Shown: piece by piece, positions 27,230 through 38,600 of the stretch
Layout: each line of letters begins with the position of its first letter
How positions within the stretch are numbered: the first letter of the stretch is position 1
Assembly: GCA_041393015.1 (NCBI GenBank)
Contig: JAWKKV010000002.1
Span: 1 to 64,000 of the forward strand
Origin: JAGQYH01 sp041393015
GTDB lineage: Bacteria; Bacteroidota; Bacteroidia; Chitinophagales; JADIYW01
Direction: 5' to 3'
DNA: 64,000 bases
The notes under the pieces: model-generated
Databases searched by the model: none
What the model was told of the DNA's origin: nothing
What the model saw: only the letters and a program-made list of their open reading frames with translations
Made by a program: the position numbers and the translations under genes

Positions 27230-27652
27230 ATGAAACTAGTAATTATTAATGGTCCTAATCTGAATTTATTGGGTAAAAGAGAACCTGGAATTTATGGAAA
27301 TAAGACATTTGAGATGTATTTCGAAGAATTGAAGTCAAAATTTGATGTTGAGTTAGAATACTATCAAAGTAATTCAGAAGGCAGCTTAGTAGATAAAATA
27401 CAAGAAGCCGGATTTAGCACCAATGGTATCATCATCAATGCCGGAGCTTATACACATACTTCAGTGGCTTTAGCAGATGCCATTAGAGCCATAGATGCAC
27501 CCGTAATTGAAGTTCACATTTCAAATACTGCTGCTAGAGAAGCTTTTAGGCATAACTCTTTTATTAGTTCTGTCTGTTTAGGAACCATTACAGGTTTTGG
27601 TCTAAACTCTTATGAATTAGCGATTAGAGCCTTAACTATGAAAGGAGAGTAG
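27230..27652 (+). CDS. aroQ: 3-dehydroquinate dehydratase, type II
   Basis: The 140-residue protein matches type II dehydroquinase throughout: VIINGPNLNLLGKREPGIYG with the catalytic Tyr, QSNSEGSLVDKIQEA, the INAGAYTHTSVALADA substrate-binding loop, and EVHISNTAAREAFRHNS with the catalytic His. The enzyme forms 3-dehydroshikimate in the shikimate pathway and is a cytoplasmic dodecamer. It lies head-to-head with xerD across a 150-bp shared promoter region. Confidence 0.97.
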   Translation: MKLVIINGPNLNLLGKREPGIYGNKTFEMYFEELKSKFDVELEYYQSNSEGSLVDKIQEAGFSTNGIIINAGAYTHTSVALADAIRAIDAPVIEVHISNTAAREAFRHNSFISSVCLGTITGFGLNSYELAIRALTMKGE

Positions 27653-27655
27653 AAT

Positions 27656-29725
27656 CTATTGTTTTACAAATGTTCCCACTACTTTTTTATCGCTTTCATC
27701 AGCTGTTGAAATAAAATAGATGCCACTTTGGTAATCAGAAACATCTAACTTAATTTCTTGACCTTGAACTTTTATACTCTCCACCATTTGTCCCAATGCA
27801 TTAACAACAATTAATTCTTTGTCTAAAATGGAAGAAGGTAAATTGCCCAATTCAATTGTTAGAAAGTTAGTGGTAGGATTAGGAGATAAACTAAGGTTTA
27901 CATCTGAAATATTTGCTTGAGTAGTTAAAGGCAAGCAGTTATTGATAATAGGTTCAATTGAAAACTCAAACACACCTGAGGTATAAGAAGGAATTACATA
28001 TTGCTGACCTAACACTAAAGGTCCTTCGATCAAATCAATAGTATAGTTTTCCTCGGATTCATCATAATAACTTTGACCGCAAGCACTCGCCAAATTTTCT
28101 CCTTGATAAGCTTTAATTTTTCCATCTAATACATTGTATTGAATGCCATCAAGTACAATTTTATTGTTAGTAAAATTAAAAGTAGTGGTAATTTGATCTG
28201 CTCTTAAATTAGAGAAAGTAACATTCAATTTCTCAACAGGGCAAGCATCATTTTCGGCTTGATTGTAAGAATAGTAAACATCTTTATAAAATTCACTGCC
28301 GGCTTGAGAACTAGTGATATTACCACTTAATTTTCTTACATGTGTAGACTTTAAGAAGTCGCCAACATAATTTGACCAATAAGAAGCTCTTTTTACAATG
28401 CTTTCATCATCAAGCATTGTAATCATATTGTGTATGAAACCGTCTTTCAAACTCGTCCAAGTATGAAAGTTACTTAAGGTAACATAAGTGCTAGAGCTTG
28501 CAGCCATGGCAATTTTTTCCATCATTCTATTTAAAAACATTCCGTGAAGTAAAGTATTGCCCCATTCATCCCATATCGTTAGGTTTAAGCTAGCCTTGTT
28601 ACCATTCCACTCGGTTAACCAAATTTCAAGATCATTGTTGGGAAGATCAAAAAACTCCTCAAATTCATCCATTATTTTAGTATACTTTATCTCTGCATAA
28701 TCTTCCAAACCTTCTTTAATATCCTCCAATTGAGGGTCATTATCATCTGTATTGTTAGCAGGATTTACATCTGCACCATCATTTTTTATATACAAATGAT
28801 GAATTAATGCATCAATATGGTCTAAGGCTAATTCTTTAATGGCGGTGTTATACACTAAATTTAAATTCGTCATTCCACCTACATGATTGATATTTCCTGC
28901 CGGCAAACCAATTTTTAAATTCTCATCAACAGGCGTTAAAATTCTTCTGTAAAAATCTATCATGGTTACTAACATTTCAAATCTATGATAGACTTGATTT
29001 AAGGTAGTTTGTAAATTAAAAAATGGATTTCCATTAATGGTTTTATCTAAAGTAGTTAGCTCTTGGTGAAAATATAACTCATTACCAAATTCTGCACCAA
29101 CCACATTAATATATTCACTGTTGTAGAGCAACGAATAGGCATTGTAATTCTCCATTATTCGTGTTTGGAAATCTTCAGAAATAGTACCCGCTACAACTGC
29201 TGCTTCTAAGTCTGCTAAACTATTAAGATTGGCTAATAATTCAATTTCATCTTCATTGTATACCCAATGTAATACTACACTTAAAACGTATACAACATCC
29301 ATTTTTCGACCCGTAACGCCATATCTGTCTTCAGCAAGATCAACCAAATCATAAATGTAATTTCTTGGAGCATTCTCATCTTTACTGATGCAATAATAAT
29401 CACCAGAACATTGAAATGCATTGGCTACATCATCCACTTCGCTAGCTAATAAGCCATATCCTTTATTGTTAAATCTGTAGTAATTACCTAAAGCTCCTCC
29501 AGGAAATCTTACAAGATCAAAATTTGTTTCATAAATCGCATCTTTTAAATTATCTACTACTTGATAATTGTCGTCTAAAAGATGATTAAATAAGTAAGGG
29601 GCATTTATGCCAAATTTTGTATTATTGACAATGCTTGAATTAAAGGTATTATCAATGTTAAAAGTTTGAGAAAAACTATTAAAAGTAAAGCAAATCCAAG
29701 TGATGATAATGATGTAGAGTTTCAT
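27656..29725 (-). CDS. Secreted clan-A glycosidase-like protein with T9SS sorting domain
   Basis: The start at 29725 is chosen because the signal peptide begins there (LYIIIITWICFTFNSFSQ), giving 689 residues. The fold looks like a TIM-barrel glycosidase: FGINAPYLF and LVRFPGGALGNYYRF resemble arabinofuranosidase-type proteins. A GAEFGNELYFHQE stretch offers the acid/base Glu (about residue 217) and IWLTEWNGNKA the likely nucleophile (about 374). The C-terminus (LSLSPNPTTNFLTIELG to GTFVKQ) is a T9SS sorting domain. It is thus probably an exported polysaccharide-degrading enzyme. The exact GH family is not certain. Confidence 0.65.
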   Translation of the reverse strand: MKLYIIIITWICFTFNSFSQTFNIDNTFNSSIVNNTKFGINAPYLFNHLLDDNYQVVDNLKDAIYETNFDLVRFPGGALGNYYRFNNKGYGLLASEVDDVANAFQCSGDYYCISKDENAPRNYIYDLVDLAEDRYGVTGRKMDVVYVLSVVLHWVYNEDEIELLANLNSLADLEAAVVAGTISEDFQTRIMENYNAYSLLYNSEYINVVGAEFGNELYFHQELTTLDKTINGNPFFNLQTTLNQVYHRFEMLVTMIDFYRRILTPVDENLKIGLPAGNINHVGGMTNLNLVYNTAIKELALDHIDALIHHLYIKNDGADVNPANNTDDNDPQLEDIKEGLEDYAEIKYTKIMDEFEEFFDLPNNDLEIWLTEWNGNKASLNLTIWDEWGNTLLHGMFLNRMMEKIAMAASSSTYVTLSNFHTWTSLKDGFIHNMITMLDDESIVKRASYWSNYVGDFLKSTHVRKLSGNITSSQAGSEFYKDVYYSYNQAENDACPVEKLNVTFSNLRADQITTTFNFTNNKIVLDGIQYNVLDGKIKAYQGENLASACGQSYYDESEENYTIDLIEGPLVLGQQYVIPSYTSGVFEFSIEPIINNCLPLTTQANISDVNLSLSPNPTTNFLTIELGNLPSSILDKELIVVNALGQMVESIKVQGQEIKLDVSDYQSGIYFISTADESDKKVVGTFVKQ

Positions 29726-30057
29726 ATGTTCTCGATTCAAATTTTTCGCTAATATAGTCAATGAAATAGTGATATATGTAACATCAACTTTATTTAAAAG
29801 ATAATTTAAGCATAGGAATTTTTTACTGGTATTCGTTGCATAAACAACGGTGTTAATTTGCCATACTTGAAATTAAAATTGGAATTATATAAAGTTAAAA
29901 ACTAATATTACTGTAAATATGAAGGAAGGCTTGGATAAAAAGTATATCGGCAGATATAAAATTAAACATTTTGATTTTCCTCATATTTGATTCAATTTAG
30001 CGTACAATTAATTATTGATTTTAGCATTTATGTTTTAGAAAGTCATTTAACTCCTAC
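29726..30057. other. Non-coding stretch between two divergent genes
   Basis: This 332-bp AT-rich gap shows no convincing gene. It probably contains the two divergent promoters. A 23-codon frame at 29919-29990 was seen but has no ribosome binding site or homology to support it. Confidence 0.5.
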
Positions 30058-31224
30058 ATGGATCTTTATAAAAAACGAAATTATTGGAAGCGGTTTCTAT
30101 TGGTGATAGGTTTACTGATAATTGTTTTTTCAGTTAATTACATTAGAGGTTTAGCTAAAGAAATAGCACTTCAAGAACGTGATAAGGCGGAAGTGATTGC
30201 GGAAGCATATAGGGATTTAAATGTCACCAATGATCCGGATAGCTTAAACAACATATTTAAAATTATTTCGGAGAATAAGCTGATTCCCATTATTTATACC
30301 GATCAAAATCACGAAGCTGTCTATCACAATAATTTTGATAGTGTTAAAGTCAATAACCCTAAGTTTTTGAGTAAACAAATAAAGAAATTCAGCAAGCTCA
30401 ATCAAGTAATAGAATTAAATTTTGACCAATCTGAAAACCATTATTTATATTATGGAGATTCCGATCTTTTAAGGAAAGTAAAACTATATCCATTCTTTCA
30501 GTTGGGGCTGATTGGTTTGTTTATTCTTATTTCTTATATCGCTTTTAATGCTTCAAAAAGAGCAGAACAAAATAGGGTATGGGTGGGAATGGCGAAAGAA
30601 ACAGCTCATCAATTAGGAACACCATTAAGTTCTATAGCAGCCTGGATTGATATTCTAAAAGATAAATGGAGAGATGAAGAGGATACTGATATTCTAAATG
30701 ATTTAGATAAAGATGTTCAGCGATTAGAATTAGTAGCAGATAGGTTTTCTAAGATTGGTTCTCCACCAAAACTAACAGATGAGCCTCTAAAACCATTGGT
30801 GAAAAAAGTGGTGGATTACATTAGTAAAAGAGCATCTTCTAAAGTTGTTATTAGTTTAGAAGATAGAACGAACAAAGATTTGAATGTATCAATGAATCTA
30901 TCTTTAATGGATTGGGTCTTAGAAAATCTATTAAAAAATGCCCTTGATGCCATTGAAGATGTAGGTGAAATTAAGGTAGTAATGAAAGAAAGAGGAGAAT
31001 TGGCCGTTATAGAAATTACAGATAGTGGCAAAGGCATACAAAAGTCAAAACATCATACTATTTTTGAGCCGGGATTTAGCACTAAGAAAAGAGGTTGGGG
31101 AATAGGGCTAACCTTGGTAAAGCGAATTGTAGAGCAATATCATTCCGGAAAAATATATGTAAAACATTCAATTCCTGGTAAAGGAACAACTTTTAGAATC
31201 GAATTAAAGAAGAATGAAGTGTAA
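30058..31224 (+). CDS. Membrane sensor histidine kinase
   Basis: The 388-residue protein has a TM helix at residues ~13-30, a periplasmic sensor of about 110 residues, and a second TM helix near 145-163 (LGLIGLFILISYIAFNA). The kinase core follows: the H-box AHQLGTPLSS with His near 184, N-box NLLKNALDAIED, G1 DSGKGIQ and G2 GWGIGLTLV. All ATP-binding elements are intact, so it should be active. No response regulator is next to it. Its 3' end overlaps the start of a TonB-dependent receptor gene by 11 bases, which suggests coordinated expression. Confidence 0.93.
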   Translation: MDLYKKRNYWKRFLLVIGLLIIVFSVNYIRGLAKEIALQERDKAEVIAEAYRDLNVTNDPDSLNNIFKIISENKLIPIIYTDQNHEAVYHNNFDSVKVNNPKFLSKQIKKFSKLNQVIELNFDQSENHYLYYGDSDLLRKVKLYPFFQLGLIGLFILISYIAFNASKRAEQNRVWVGMAKETAHQLGTPLSSIAAWIDILKDKWRDEEDTDILNDLDKDVQRLELVADRFSKIGSPPKLTDEPLKPLVKKVVDYISKRASSKVVISLEDRTNKDLNVSMNLSLMDWVLENLLKNALDAIEDVGEIKVVMKERGELAVIEITDSGKGIQKSKHHTIFEPGFSTKKRGWGIGLTLVKRIVEQYHSGKIYVKHSIPGKGTTFRIELKKNEV

Positions 31225-33664
31225 AAAGAGTTACAAACGATTTAGTAATTTAAGATATATCTTATTGCTTTCACTATTGATTAGTGTATCCGCTTGGAGC
31301 CAAGATATTCAAATTTTAAATAAGGTAACCTTAGAACCTGTAAAGGATGTTTTAGTATACAATGCTAGTCATAACTTTTGGGAAGTTACCGACAATGATG
31401 GTAAAGTTACTTTAATTGGTTTAGAGTTATTGGATACTATTTATGTTCAACACCAAGCTTATATTATGGAAGTGCTTCAATTAGAAGATCTTTTTAAATC
31501 TAATTATAAGGTATTTCTCACGCAAAAAGTTGTGTTGATTGATGAAGTGGTTATCACCGCCGGTAAAACAGAAGAAGTCGTTTCTGATGTTAGTAATCAA
31601 GTAAAGATTATCACAAAAGATGAAATCAATTTTAGAAATCCACAAACAACAGCAGATTTATTGGCACAAAGCGGTGAAGTATTTGTACAAAAGTCTCAAA
31701 TGGGTGGAGGAAGTCCAGTATTGAGAGGATTTGAAGCCAATAAGGTTTTACTAGTTATTGATGGTGTTAGAATGAATAATGCAATTTATAGAAATGGACA
31801 TTTACAAAATTCCATTACGATTGACCCATCTTCACTAGAAAGAGCAGAAGTAGTATTTGGTCCGGGCGCGGTTATCTATGGTAGCGATGCTATTGGTGGT
31901 GTAATGCATTTTGTAACCAAAGAACCAACCCTCACTTTACAAGAAGGTGTAAAACGGTTTAAGGGAGATGTTTACACACGTTTCTCTAGCGCCAATATGG
32001 AAAAAACTGTTCATGGGGCCTTAAATATGGGCTTTAACAAATGGGGAAGTTTTACAGATTTTACCTACAGCGATTTTGACGACCTTAAAATGGGTAGACA
32101 TCGTTCTCATGGCTTTAAAGAGTGGGGCATAAGTCCTTATTATGTTGATCGTATAGATGGCAGAGACACTGTTTTGGTCAATGATAAACCACATAAGCAG
32201 ATTTACTCTGGATATAGCCAATGGAATGTGCTCCAGAAGTTTAAAATTCAAGCTAATGACAATTTAAAATTTGGAATTAAATTTCAAGCTTCTTCAACTT
32301 CTAATATTCCAAGGTATGAGCAATTAAACGATTTTGAAATAATTGATAGTTTACCTTATCCTACTAAATTTTCAGAATGGTACTATGGTCCGCAAAAATT
32401 CATTTTAGGGGCGTTTAATGTTGATATCAAAGAGAAAAAAGCTTTTGATAATGGTGGTTTTACGTTTGCAGTTCAAGCATTGGAAGAAACAAGAGTGGAT
32501 AGAAGATTTCAGAAAACCAAAAGAAATGCAAGCATAGAAAATGTTAAAGTCGCTTCTGTAAATGGTGATTTTGGAAAGAAAATTAGTGATAAAACTACCT
32601 TGCAATACGGCTTTGAAGCCACTTACAATAATGTTCAATCTAATGTTTTAATTACTGATATTGTTACCAACGAAGAAACAACAGTAGGTGATCCAACAAG
32701 ATATCCCGACGGTGGAAGCAATACGCAGTCATATGCATTCTATTTGATGGACAAATGGCGACCAAATGAAAAAGTAGTAATTCATGCCGGCATTAGATAT
32801 AGTCACTTTATACTTCAATCGAAGTTTATAGACACTTCTTTTATCAAATTACCTATTACAAATTTTAAGTTAAGTAGAGGCGCAATAAGCGGTTCCGTTG
32901 GTTTAGTATTTAAACCAGTGGATGGTTTTGAGTTAAAAATCAATGGATCAAGCGGATTTAGAGCTCCCAACGTAGACGATTATGGGAAAGTAAGAGAGCA
33001 AGCTGGCGAAGTAACCGTTCCAAACTTAGATTTAAAACCAGAGTATGCTTATAATGCAGAGATAGGATTGGTGAAGAATTTTGATAAAATTGCAAGACTA
33101 AGTGTTACCGCTTATTATACTCACTTAACAGATGCCATTGTACGTACACATACCACTATTAATGGAAGTGATTCAATTCTCTACCAAGGAGATTCTGTCT
33201 ATATAATTACCAATGATAATATTTTAAATGCCAGAGTGTATGGATTTGCAATTGGTTTTTATACAGATATTGGTAAGTACATTTCAATGACGGCCAACTT
33301 TAATTTTACAAAAGGAAAAGAGAAACCTACCAATGTTCCAATGTCGCATATTCCTCCGTTTTATGGCAGAGTAAGTATGTTGGCTAAGGTAAAACGTTTT
33401 CAAGCAGAATTATGGGTGCAGTTTAATGGTCAAAAGACGCTAGCCAATTATGGCGATTCAGAAGATAGGGCAGATGAAGCCATACCTGATTTAGGCACTG
33501 TAGGTTGGTTTACTTTAAATTTGAGAACTACAGCCCAATTACACAAGAATTTAACCTTACAATTGGCTATTGAAAACATCATCGATACTCATTACAAACC
33601 TTTTTCAAGTGGTATTTCTGCTCCGGGTAGAAATTTTATTGTGACATTGAGAGGAAGGATTTAG
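31214..33664 (+). CDS. TonB-dependent outer-membrane receptor
   Basis: The 816-residue protein has a signal peptide (ILLLSLLISVSAWSQ). A carboxypeptidase-regulatory-like beta domain (about residues 28-100) is followed by the TonB plug (VSDVSNQVKIITKDEI to VMHFVTKEP, about 118-235) and a long beta-barrel ending in RNFIVTLRGRI. The plug segment SPVLRGFEANKVLLVIDG with MNNAIYRNGH resembles haem/haemoglobin-type receptors, but metal or vitamin substrates are also possible. The gene overlaps the 3' end of a histidine kinase gene. It carries out TonB-driven uptake across the outer membrane. Confidence 0.9.
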   Translation: MKCKKSYKRFSNLRYILLLSLLISVSAWSQDIQILNKVTLEPVKDVLVYNASHNFWEVTDNDGKVTLIGLELLDTIYVQHQAYIMEVLQLEDLFKSNYKVFLTQKVVLIDEVVITAGKTEEVVSDVSNQVKIITKDEINFRNPQTTADLLAQSGEVFVQKSQMGGGSPVLRGFEANKVLLVIDGVRMNNAIYRNGHLQNSITIDPSSLERAEVVFGPGAVIYGSDAIGGVMHFVTKEPTLTLQEGVKRFKGDVYTRFSSANMEKTVHGALNMGFNKWGSFTDFTYSDFDDLKMGRHRSHGFKEWGISPYYVDRIDGRDTVLVNDKPHKQIYSGYSQWNVLQKFKIQANDNLKFGIKFQASSTSNIPRYEQLNDFEIIDSLPYPTKFSEWYYGPQKFILGAFNVDIKEKKAFDNGGFTFAVQALEETRVDRRFQKTKRNASIENVKVASVNGDFGKKISDKTTLQYGFEATYNNVQSNVLITDIVTNEETTVGDPTRYPDGGSNTQSYAFYLMDKWRPNEKVVIHAGIRYSHFILQSKFIDTSFIKLPITNFKLSRGAISGSVGLVFKPVDGFELKINGSSGFRAPNVDDYGKVREQAGEVTVPNLDLKPEYAYNAEIGLVKNFDKIARLSVTAYYTHLTDAIVRTHTTINGSDSILYQGDSVYIITNDNILNARVYGFAIGFYTDIGKYISMTANFNFTKGKEKPTNVPMSHIPPFYGRVSMLAKVKRFQAELWVQFNGQKTLANYGDSEDRADEAIPDLGTVGWFTLNLRTTAQLHKNLTLQLAIENIIDTHYKPFSSGISAPGRNFIVTLRGRI

Positions 33665-33804
33665 AGAGAATAGCTATTAGAAGCAGTATAAGGTATTTGT
33701 TTTCAATTGTTTAAGATTTTTTTTGAGAGTTAACTCTATTATTTTGGCATATAACTGTCTCTATTGAAATGACATTAAACTTATAGTTTGGAGGAAACAA
33801 TTCG

Positions 33805-35307
33805 ATGAAACTGATCAGATTTGGGCGTAATAAAAGACAAAAAGCACTTCGGCAGAAATTGATGAGGCACTATTTGATAGCTTTGATTTCTTTGCTATCA
33901 TTTAAAGAAATCAAGGCACAAGAATTGCCATTTGCCGAACCAATAATTGAACCGTTTAATATTTATCAAAATGGATATGGTCAAAACTGGGATAGTGTGA
34001 CCTTACAATATTTTTTTATAGATATTGATTTAGATGGGCTTAAGGATTTGTTTTTTATTGATTTCATTTGTAATGAATATCCTCAGTTTCAGGGAATTTA
34101 CTATCAAAAAAATAAATTATTAGAATCAGGAAATTTTAGTGAATTACTCCCAATTCCAAGTTCATTTCAAGAAATATATTTTTCACCCACTAGCAAATTG
34201 ACAGATTTGGAAGAAGATGGGGACTTAGATATTGTAAGAACACGAAATTATAATTTGGGCTACACAGCAGATGCAGATATGTTTGAATACGTGCCTAACC
34301 TTTCAAATAAAATAGACTCTTTCAATTTTGGAGATTATGTCAGTGTTGAGGAGGTTTGTTATTCTAATCATGTTGGAGATGTAGTAAATTCCTGCTATAA
34401 TAGAATGAGTATTGGAGACATTGATGATGACGGAGATGTTGATGTATTGTTTACTAATTTAAGAACGTTTTATAACAGGTATTTAGGATATGAAGTTGAT
34501 AGAATTCTTGATTTTCCTTTTTTTGAGCGAAATGAAAATACAACAGATTTATTGTTTAATGAACCTCTTGTAAATCCATATAATTTTGAAGCTATTGTAA
34601 ACAGTTTAAAGTTGGATAGCAGTTTTATCTTAGAATCTTATATTAGTGATATCAACTTGGATGGGAAAAATGATATCTCCATGCTTTCTGTTACGGTAAA
34701 TTCAGATTCTATAAGTGGACTTCTCAACTATAAATACCAAATCAAGAGCTTTTACAAGCTCTCGAATAATCCAACTACATTCAGTGAAAATGGCCAAGTA
34801 ATTTGGAGTTTTAAAGATTCTTATACTTTTGATCCAGCATTATATGACTACTACTCATTTGATACAATTGGCTTATTTGATGGTTCTTTTCTAAAGCAAT
34901 CAAACATTGAATTAATAGATTTAGATAATGATGGAGATCAAGATCTATTCTTTAGAGAGGTGAATTATCATTTCAGTGTAGATTATAAATTGTGATACTC
35001 GGTTTAAAACTAAATATATTACTTTGAAAATCAGTCTATAGTAAGCAGTTTTGAAGAAACTGAAAAGAGGATAAAAATTGAAGTATATCCTAATCCTTCA
35101 AACGAAAGCATACATTTTAAAACTGATGCAATTTTTTCTAAAAATGCTCAATTTGAACTCTATAACATTAATGGTTCACTAGTTTTTAATAGTAAGTTTA
35201 GCAATCAAAATTTTGATATAAATAAGGGCGAATTGCCGTCGGGAATATACTATTATAAACTGTATGATAATCAAATACTTTTGTCGGGTTCTTTAGTATT
35301 TCAATAG
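33805..35307 (+). pseudogene. VCBS/FG-GAP-repeat secreted protein disrupted near its T9SS sorting domain
   Basis: The frame from 33805 reads through a signal peptide (residues ~14-38) and at least five calcium-loop repeats (DIDLDGLKDLFF, LEEDGDLDIV, DIDDDGDVDVLF, DINLDGKNDIS, DLDNDGDQDLFF). It stops at TGA 34993-34995. The same frame resumes at about 35014 and encodes a complete sorting domain (KIEVYPNPSNES to SGSLVFQ) ending at 35307. In between, the alternative frame reads about 15 sensible codons (NCDTRFKTKYITLK). This looks like two compensating indels within about 50 bases. The product as sequenced lacks its export signal. Confidence 0.75.
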
Positions 35308-35654
35308 TGTGATTACCTAATAGACTCGATTTAGAAAGGTTCTATTTCCAATTAGTTTAAATTGAATTTACATCTTATTCATTTTAACATTTGAACGCCA
35401 AAGGATCACTGAAAAATGTTAAAACTGTATCATTTCTTCTACTTTTAGAAAATTAGGCTAGATTTTAATTTTTTTGCCCTAAATTTGAGTGTCTTTGAAC
35501 ATAATTGGGTTTATATGTTATGTTGGCGGGGTGTAAATTATTTGCTTTTAACGGAAGTAAGTGAAAACAATTTTAATTAATAGATTGTTACTTTGTTACC
35601 AAGTTTCACAGACGAAAGACTTATTATTTTGAATTTAACGAACTAAAAAAGATT
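35308..35654. other. 347-bp non-coding gap upstream of the metalloprotease gene
   Basis: No gene is seen. It contains an 11-bp inverted repeat (35382-35424) and presumably the promoter of the downstream protease. Confidence 0.5.
35382..35424. repeat. 11-bp perfect inverted repeat
   Basis: TTTTAACATTT (35382-35392) and AAATGTTAAAA (35414-35424) pair perfectly over a 21-base loop. It could stop transcription from the VCBS gene or be a regulator site; no T-run follows. Confidence 0.5.
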
Positions 35655-38600
35655 ATGAAAAGAGTATTACAAAACAGTAAAGGACTTTTCAGTGCCTTTC
35701 TTTTTACCCTTCTTTTAGCTTGTTGTTCTATTGGGTATGCACAAAATCCCCTCGAACGATTAGTACAAGAAAATGGAGAAGCATCGATTTCTCTAGGCAT
35801 TGAAAATAGCCGAATCAGTACCAATGAATTTAAAAGTTTCATTGATGATTATGTTGTTTTCGATTATGATCAATCTGCTTCCCGTCAGATTATGAGTGAC
35901 CATCCTAAAACACTTAGTTTAACCGTTCCTACAGCAAGAGGGAATTATAATTTGCGATTGGTGGAGCAAAAGATCACTTCTCCGGATTACAGAGTGGAGT
36001 CCAGCAGTGGAAATGTTACCATCAACGGGCAAATCGGGGTGCATTACCGAGGTATTGTTGAAGGGGAAGAAGGTTCAATTGCCGCAGTGTCGTTTTTTGA
36101 CGGCTCTATTTCCATTTTGGCGAGCATGAAAGATGCCGGAAACTTTACAATCAATCAGTTAGAATCAGACAGTAGATATATTTCTTACTTTGATGCCGAT
36201 CTTAGAATGGACAGAGAATGGGGATGTCATACAGAGGAACCGGATAATATGTTGGAGATTTTGAATGATATAAGATCCAAAAAAAGTGAAGCGAACCAAA
36301 GAGAAGGCAATTGCTTGAGAATACATTTTGAAATAGATAATGATCTGTATAACAACAAAGGTAGTGTGGCTGCTGCCGCTGCTTACATGGAGGCGGCATT
36401 TAATCAAGTAGCTTTATTGTACGCCGCAGAAAACATCAATACGGTAATTTCTTTTATTCATGTTTGGGATACAGATGATTATTTCGATGATAACTTTACC
36501 AACCCTGCTACAGATCCAAATTCGAATAATTCCTCTAAAGCACTTGTTGGTTTCTACCGCTATATCTTACAAGGAGCTACATTAAATGGTGATTTAGGCC
36601 AGTTGGTGGCATTAGATCAATATGGTAACGGTGGTGTTGCCAACGGCATCGGATTCTTGTGTTTAAATGATGAGGCAAAAGTTTCTTATAGTGATGTGAA
36701 TGCTACTTTTAACGATGTGCCTACTTTTTCATTTACAGTAGAGGTAATTACCCATGAGTTAGGTCATTTAATTGGTTCTCCACATACACATCGTTGTTAT
36801 TGGAACGGAAACAATACTCAAATTGATGATTGCGGAAACATTGGCCAAGCTTCACCGGAAGGAGCTGCTTGTTACTCTAGATTTAATCCAATTGTGCCTC
36901 CCAATGGAGGAACGATTATGAGTTATTGTCACTTAAACCCAACCGGCATTAATTTTACTCACGGATTTGGAGAACAACCGGGTGATTTAATAAGATTGTT
37001 TTATAATAATGCTACTTGCTTAACAACTTGTCCGGTAAGTGATTGTGAGGAGCCATACCAAGTGTTGGTGACGAGCATTACCACTACTACAGCGTTGGTT
37101 TCATGGTATCATGCTACTGAAACAGATTTTGAAGTAACCTATGGAAACAATGGTAATTATACCACCATTCCGGTAACAGGAACTTCTACCACTTTAACTA
37201 ACTTAACCAGCGGTACCAAGTACGAAGTGTATGTAAAAACCATTTGTGATAACGGAGAAAGTGAACCTATCAAGAATTTATTTGCTACGGTTTGCGATGC
37301 CGTCTATACTTTACCTTATGTTGAATTGTTCGAAAGTGATGTATGGGAGCAAAACAGCTATTTGTTAGATCCATGTTGGACATCTATTACAGGGACAACC
37401 GGCTATGGCTGGTCAACAAGAAAACTGGAAACACCTTCTGCAGCAACGGGTCCGAGTGGAGATCATACCACCGGAATCGGTAAATATGTTTATGCTGAAG
37501 CTAATTTTGGAGGCAACGGTGAAATAGCAGAAATTATTTCTCCAAAAGTAGATCTTGGCTCTACTACTAATCCATTTGTTACATTTTGGTACCATATGTT
37601 TGGTGTTAATATTGGAAGTCTTAAAGTAGATGTATCGAGTGATGATGGAGAAAATTGGACTACTTTACAAACATTAACTGGCGAACAACAAACTGCATCT
37701 GATGAAGATTGGAGACAAAGTCAGTTATCTCTTTCTGCTTATGAGGGAGAAACTATTCAAATAAGATTTACAAGTACGAAAGGAGCCGATTTTACTGGAG
37801 ATATTTCAATTGATGATGTTATTATTACAAATGATGAGTTAATTGACATTGCCGTATCTAGTGTAGATGAGCCAAATAGTGGTTGTGGATTGTCAAATGC
37901 AGAAGATGTATCTATTGTAATTGAAAATACAGGATATCAAACTATTGCCGAAGGTACTACTATTGATTTAACTATTACCTTGAATGGTCTTACGGTTGCT
38001 ACTGAGCAATTAGAATTGGATAGTGATTTAGATTCAGGAGATGATTATGATTATACTTTCTCTACACCAATCAATGTTTCAACACCAGGAGTATATGAGT
38101 TAAGTGTTACTGCTGTTTTAGGCACAGATGGTATTGCTGGTAACAATACCAGAGCTACGAATTTGGTGAACAAATCAGTAGTATCCGTTTACCCTTATAC
38201 GCAAAGCTTTGAGAATGGAAGTGATTGGATTTCTGGTGGAGCTGAAAATTCTTGGGCATTGGGTACGCCTGCAAAAGGAGTTATACAAGGTGCCTCTGAT
38301 GGAACAAAAGCATGGGTGACAGGTGGATTAGGCGATAATACATACAATGCTGATGAAGAATCTTATTTGGAAGGACCATGTTTTGATTTTACAAACTTAT
38401 TAGATCCTAAAATTGAAATGGACGTTTGGTGGGAAATTGAGACTATTTGGGAGGGAGCTACTTTCCAATTCTCTACAAATGCTGGACAAACATGGCAAAC
38501 ATTAGGTTCTGCGGCTGACGCTAACTGGTTCAACGCAGATACTATCACTACTTTACCTGGTATTGATGGTTGGTCTGGAACAGAAGACGGTGATGATACT

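Noticed and set aside
29919..29990. A 23-codon frame with an ATG in the gap before the histidine kinase.
   Set aside because: No ribosome binding site, no recognisable sequence and an AT-rich setting; chance is likely.
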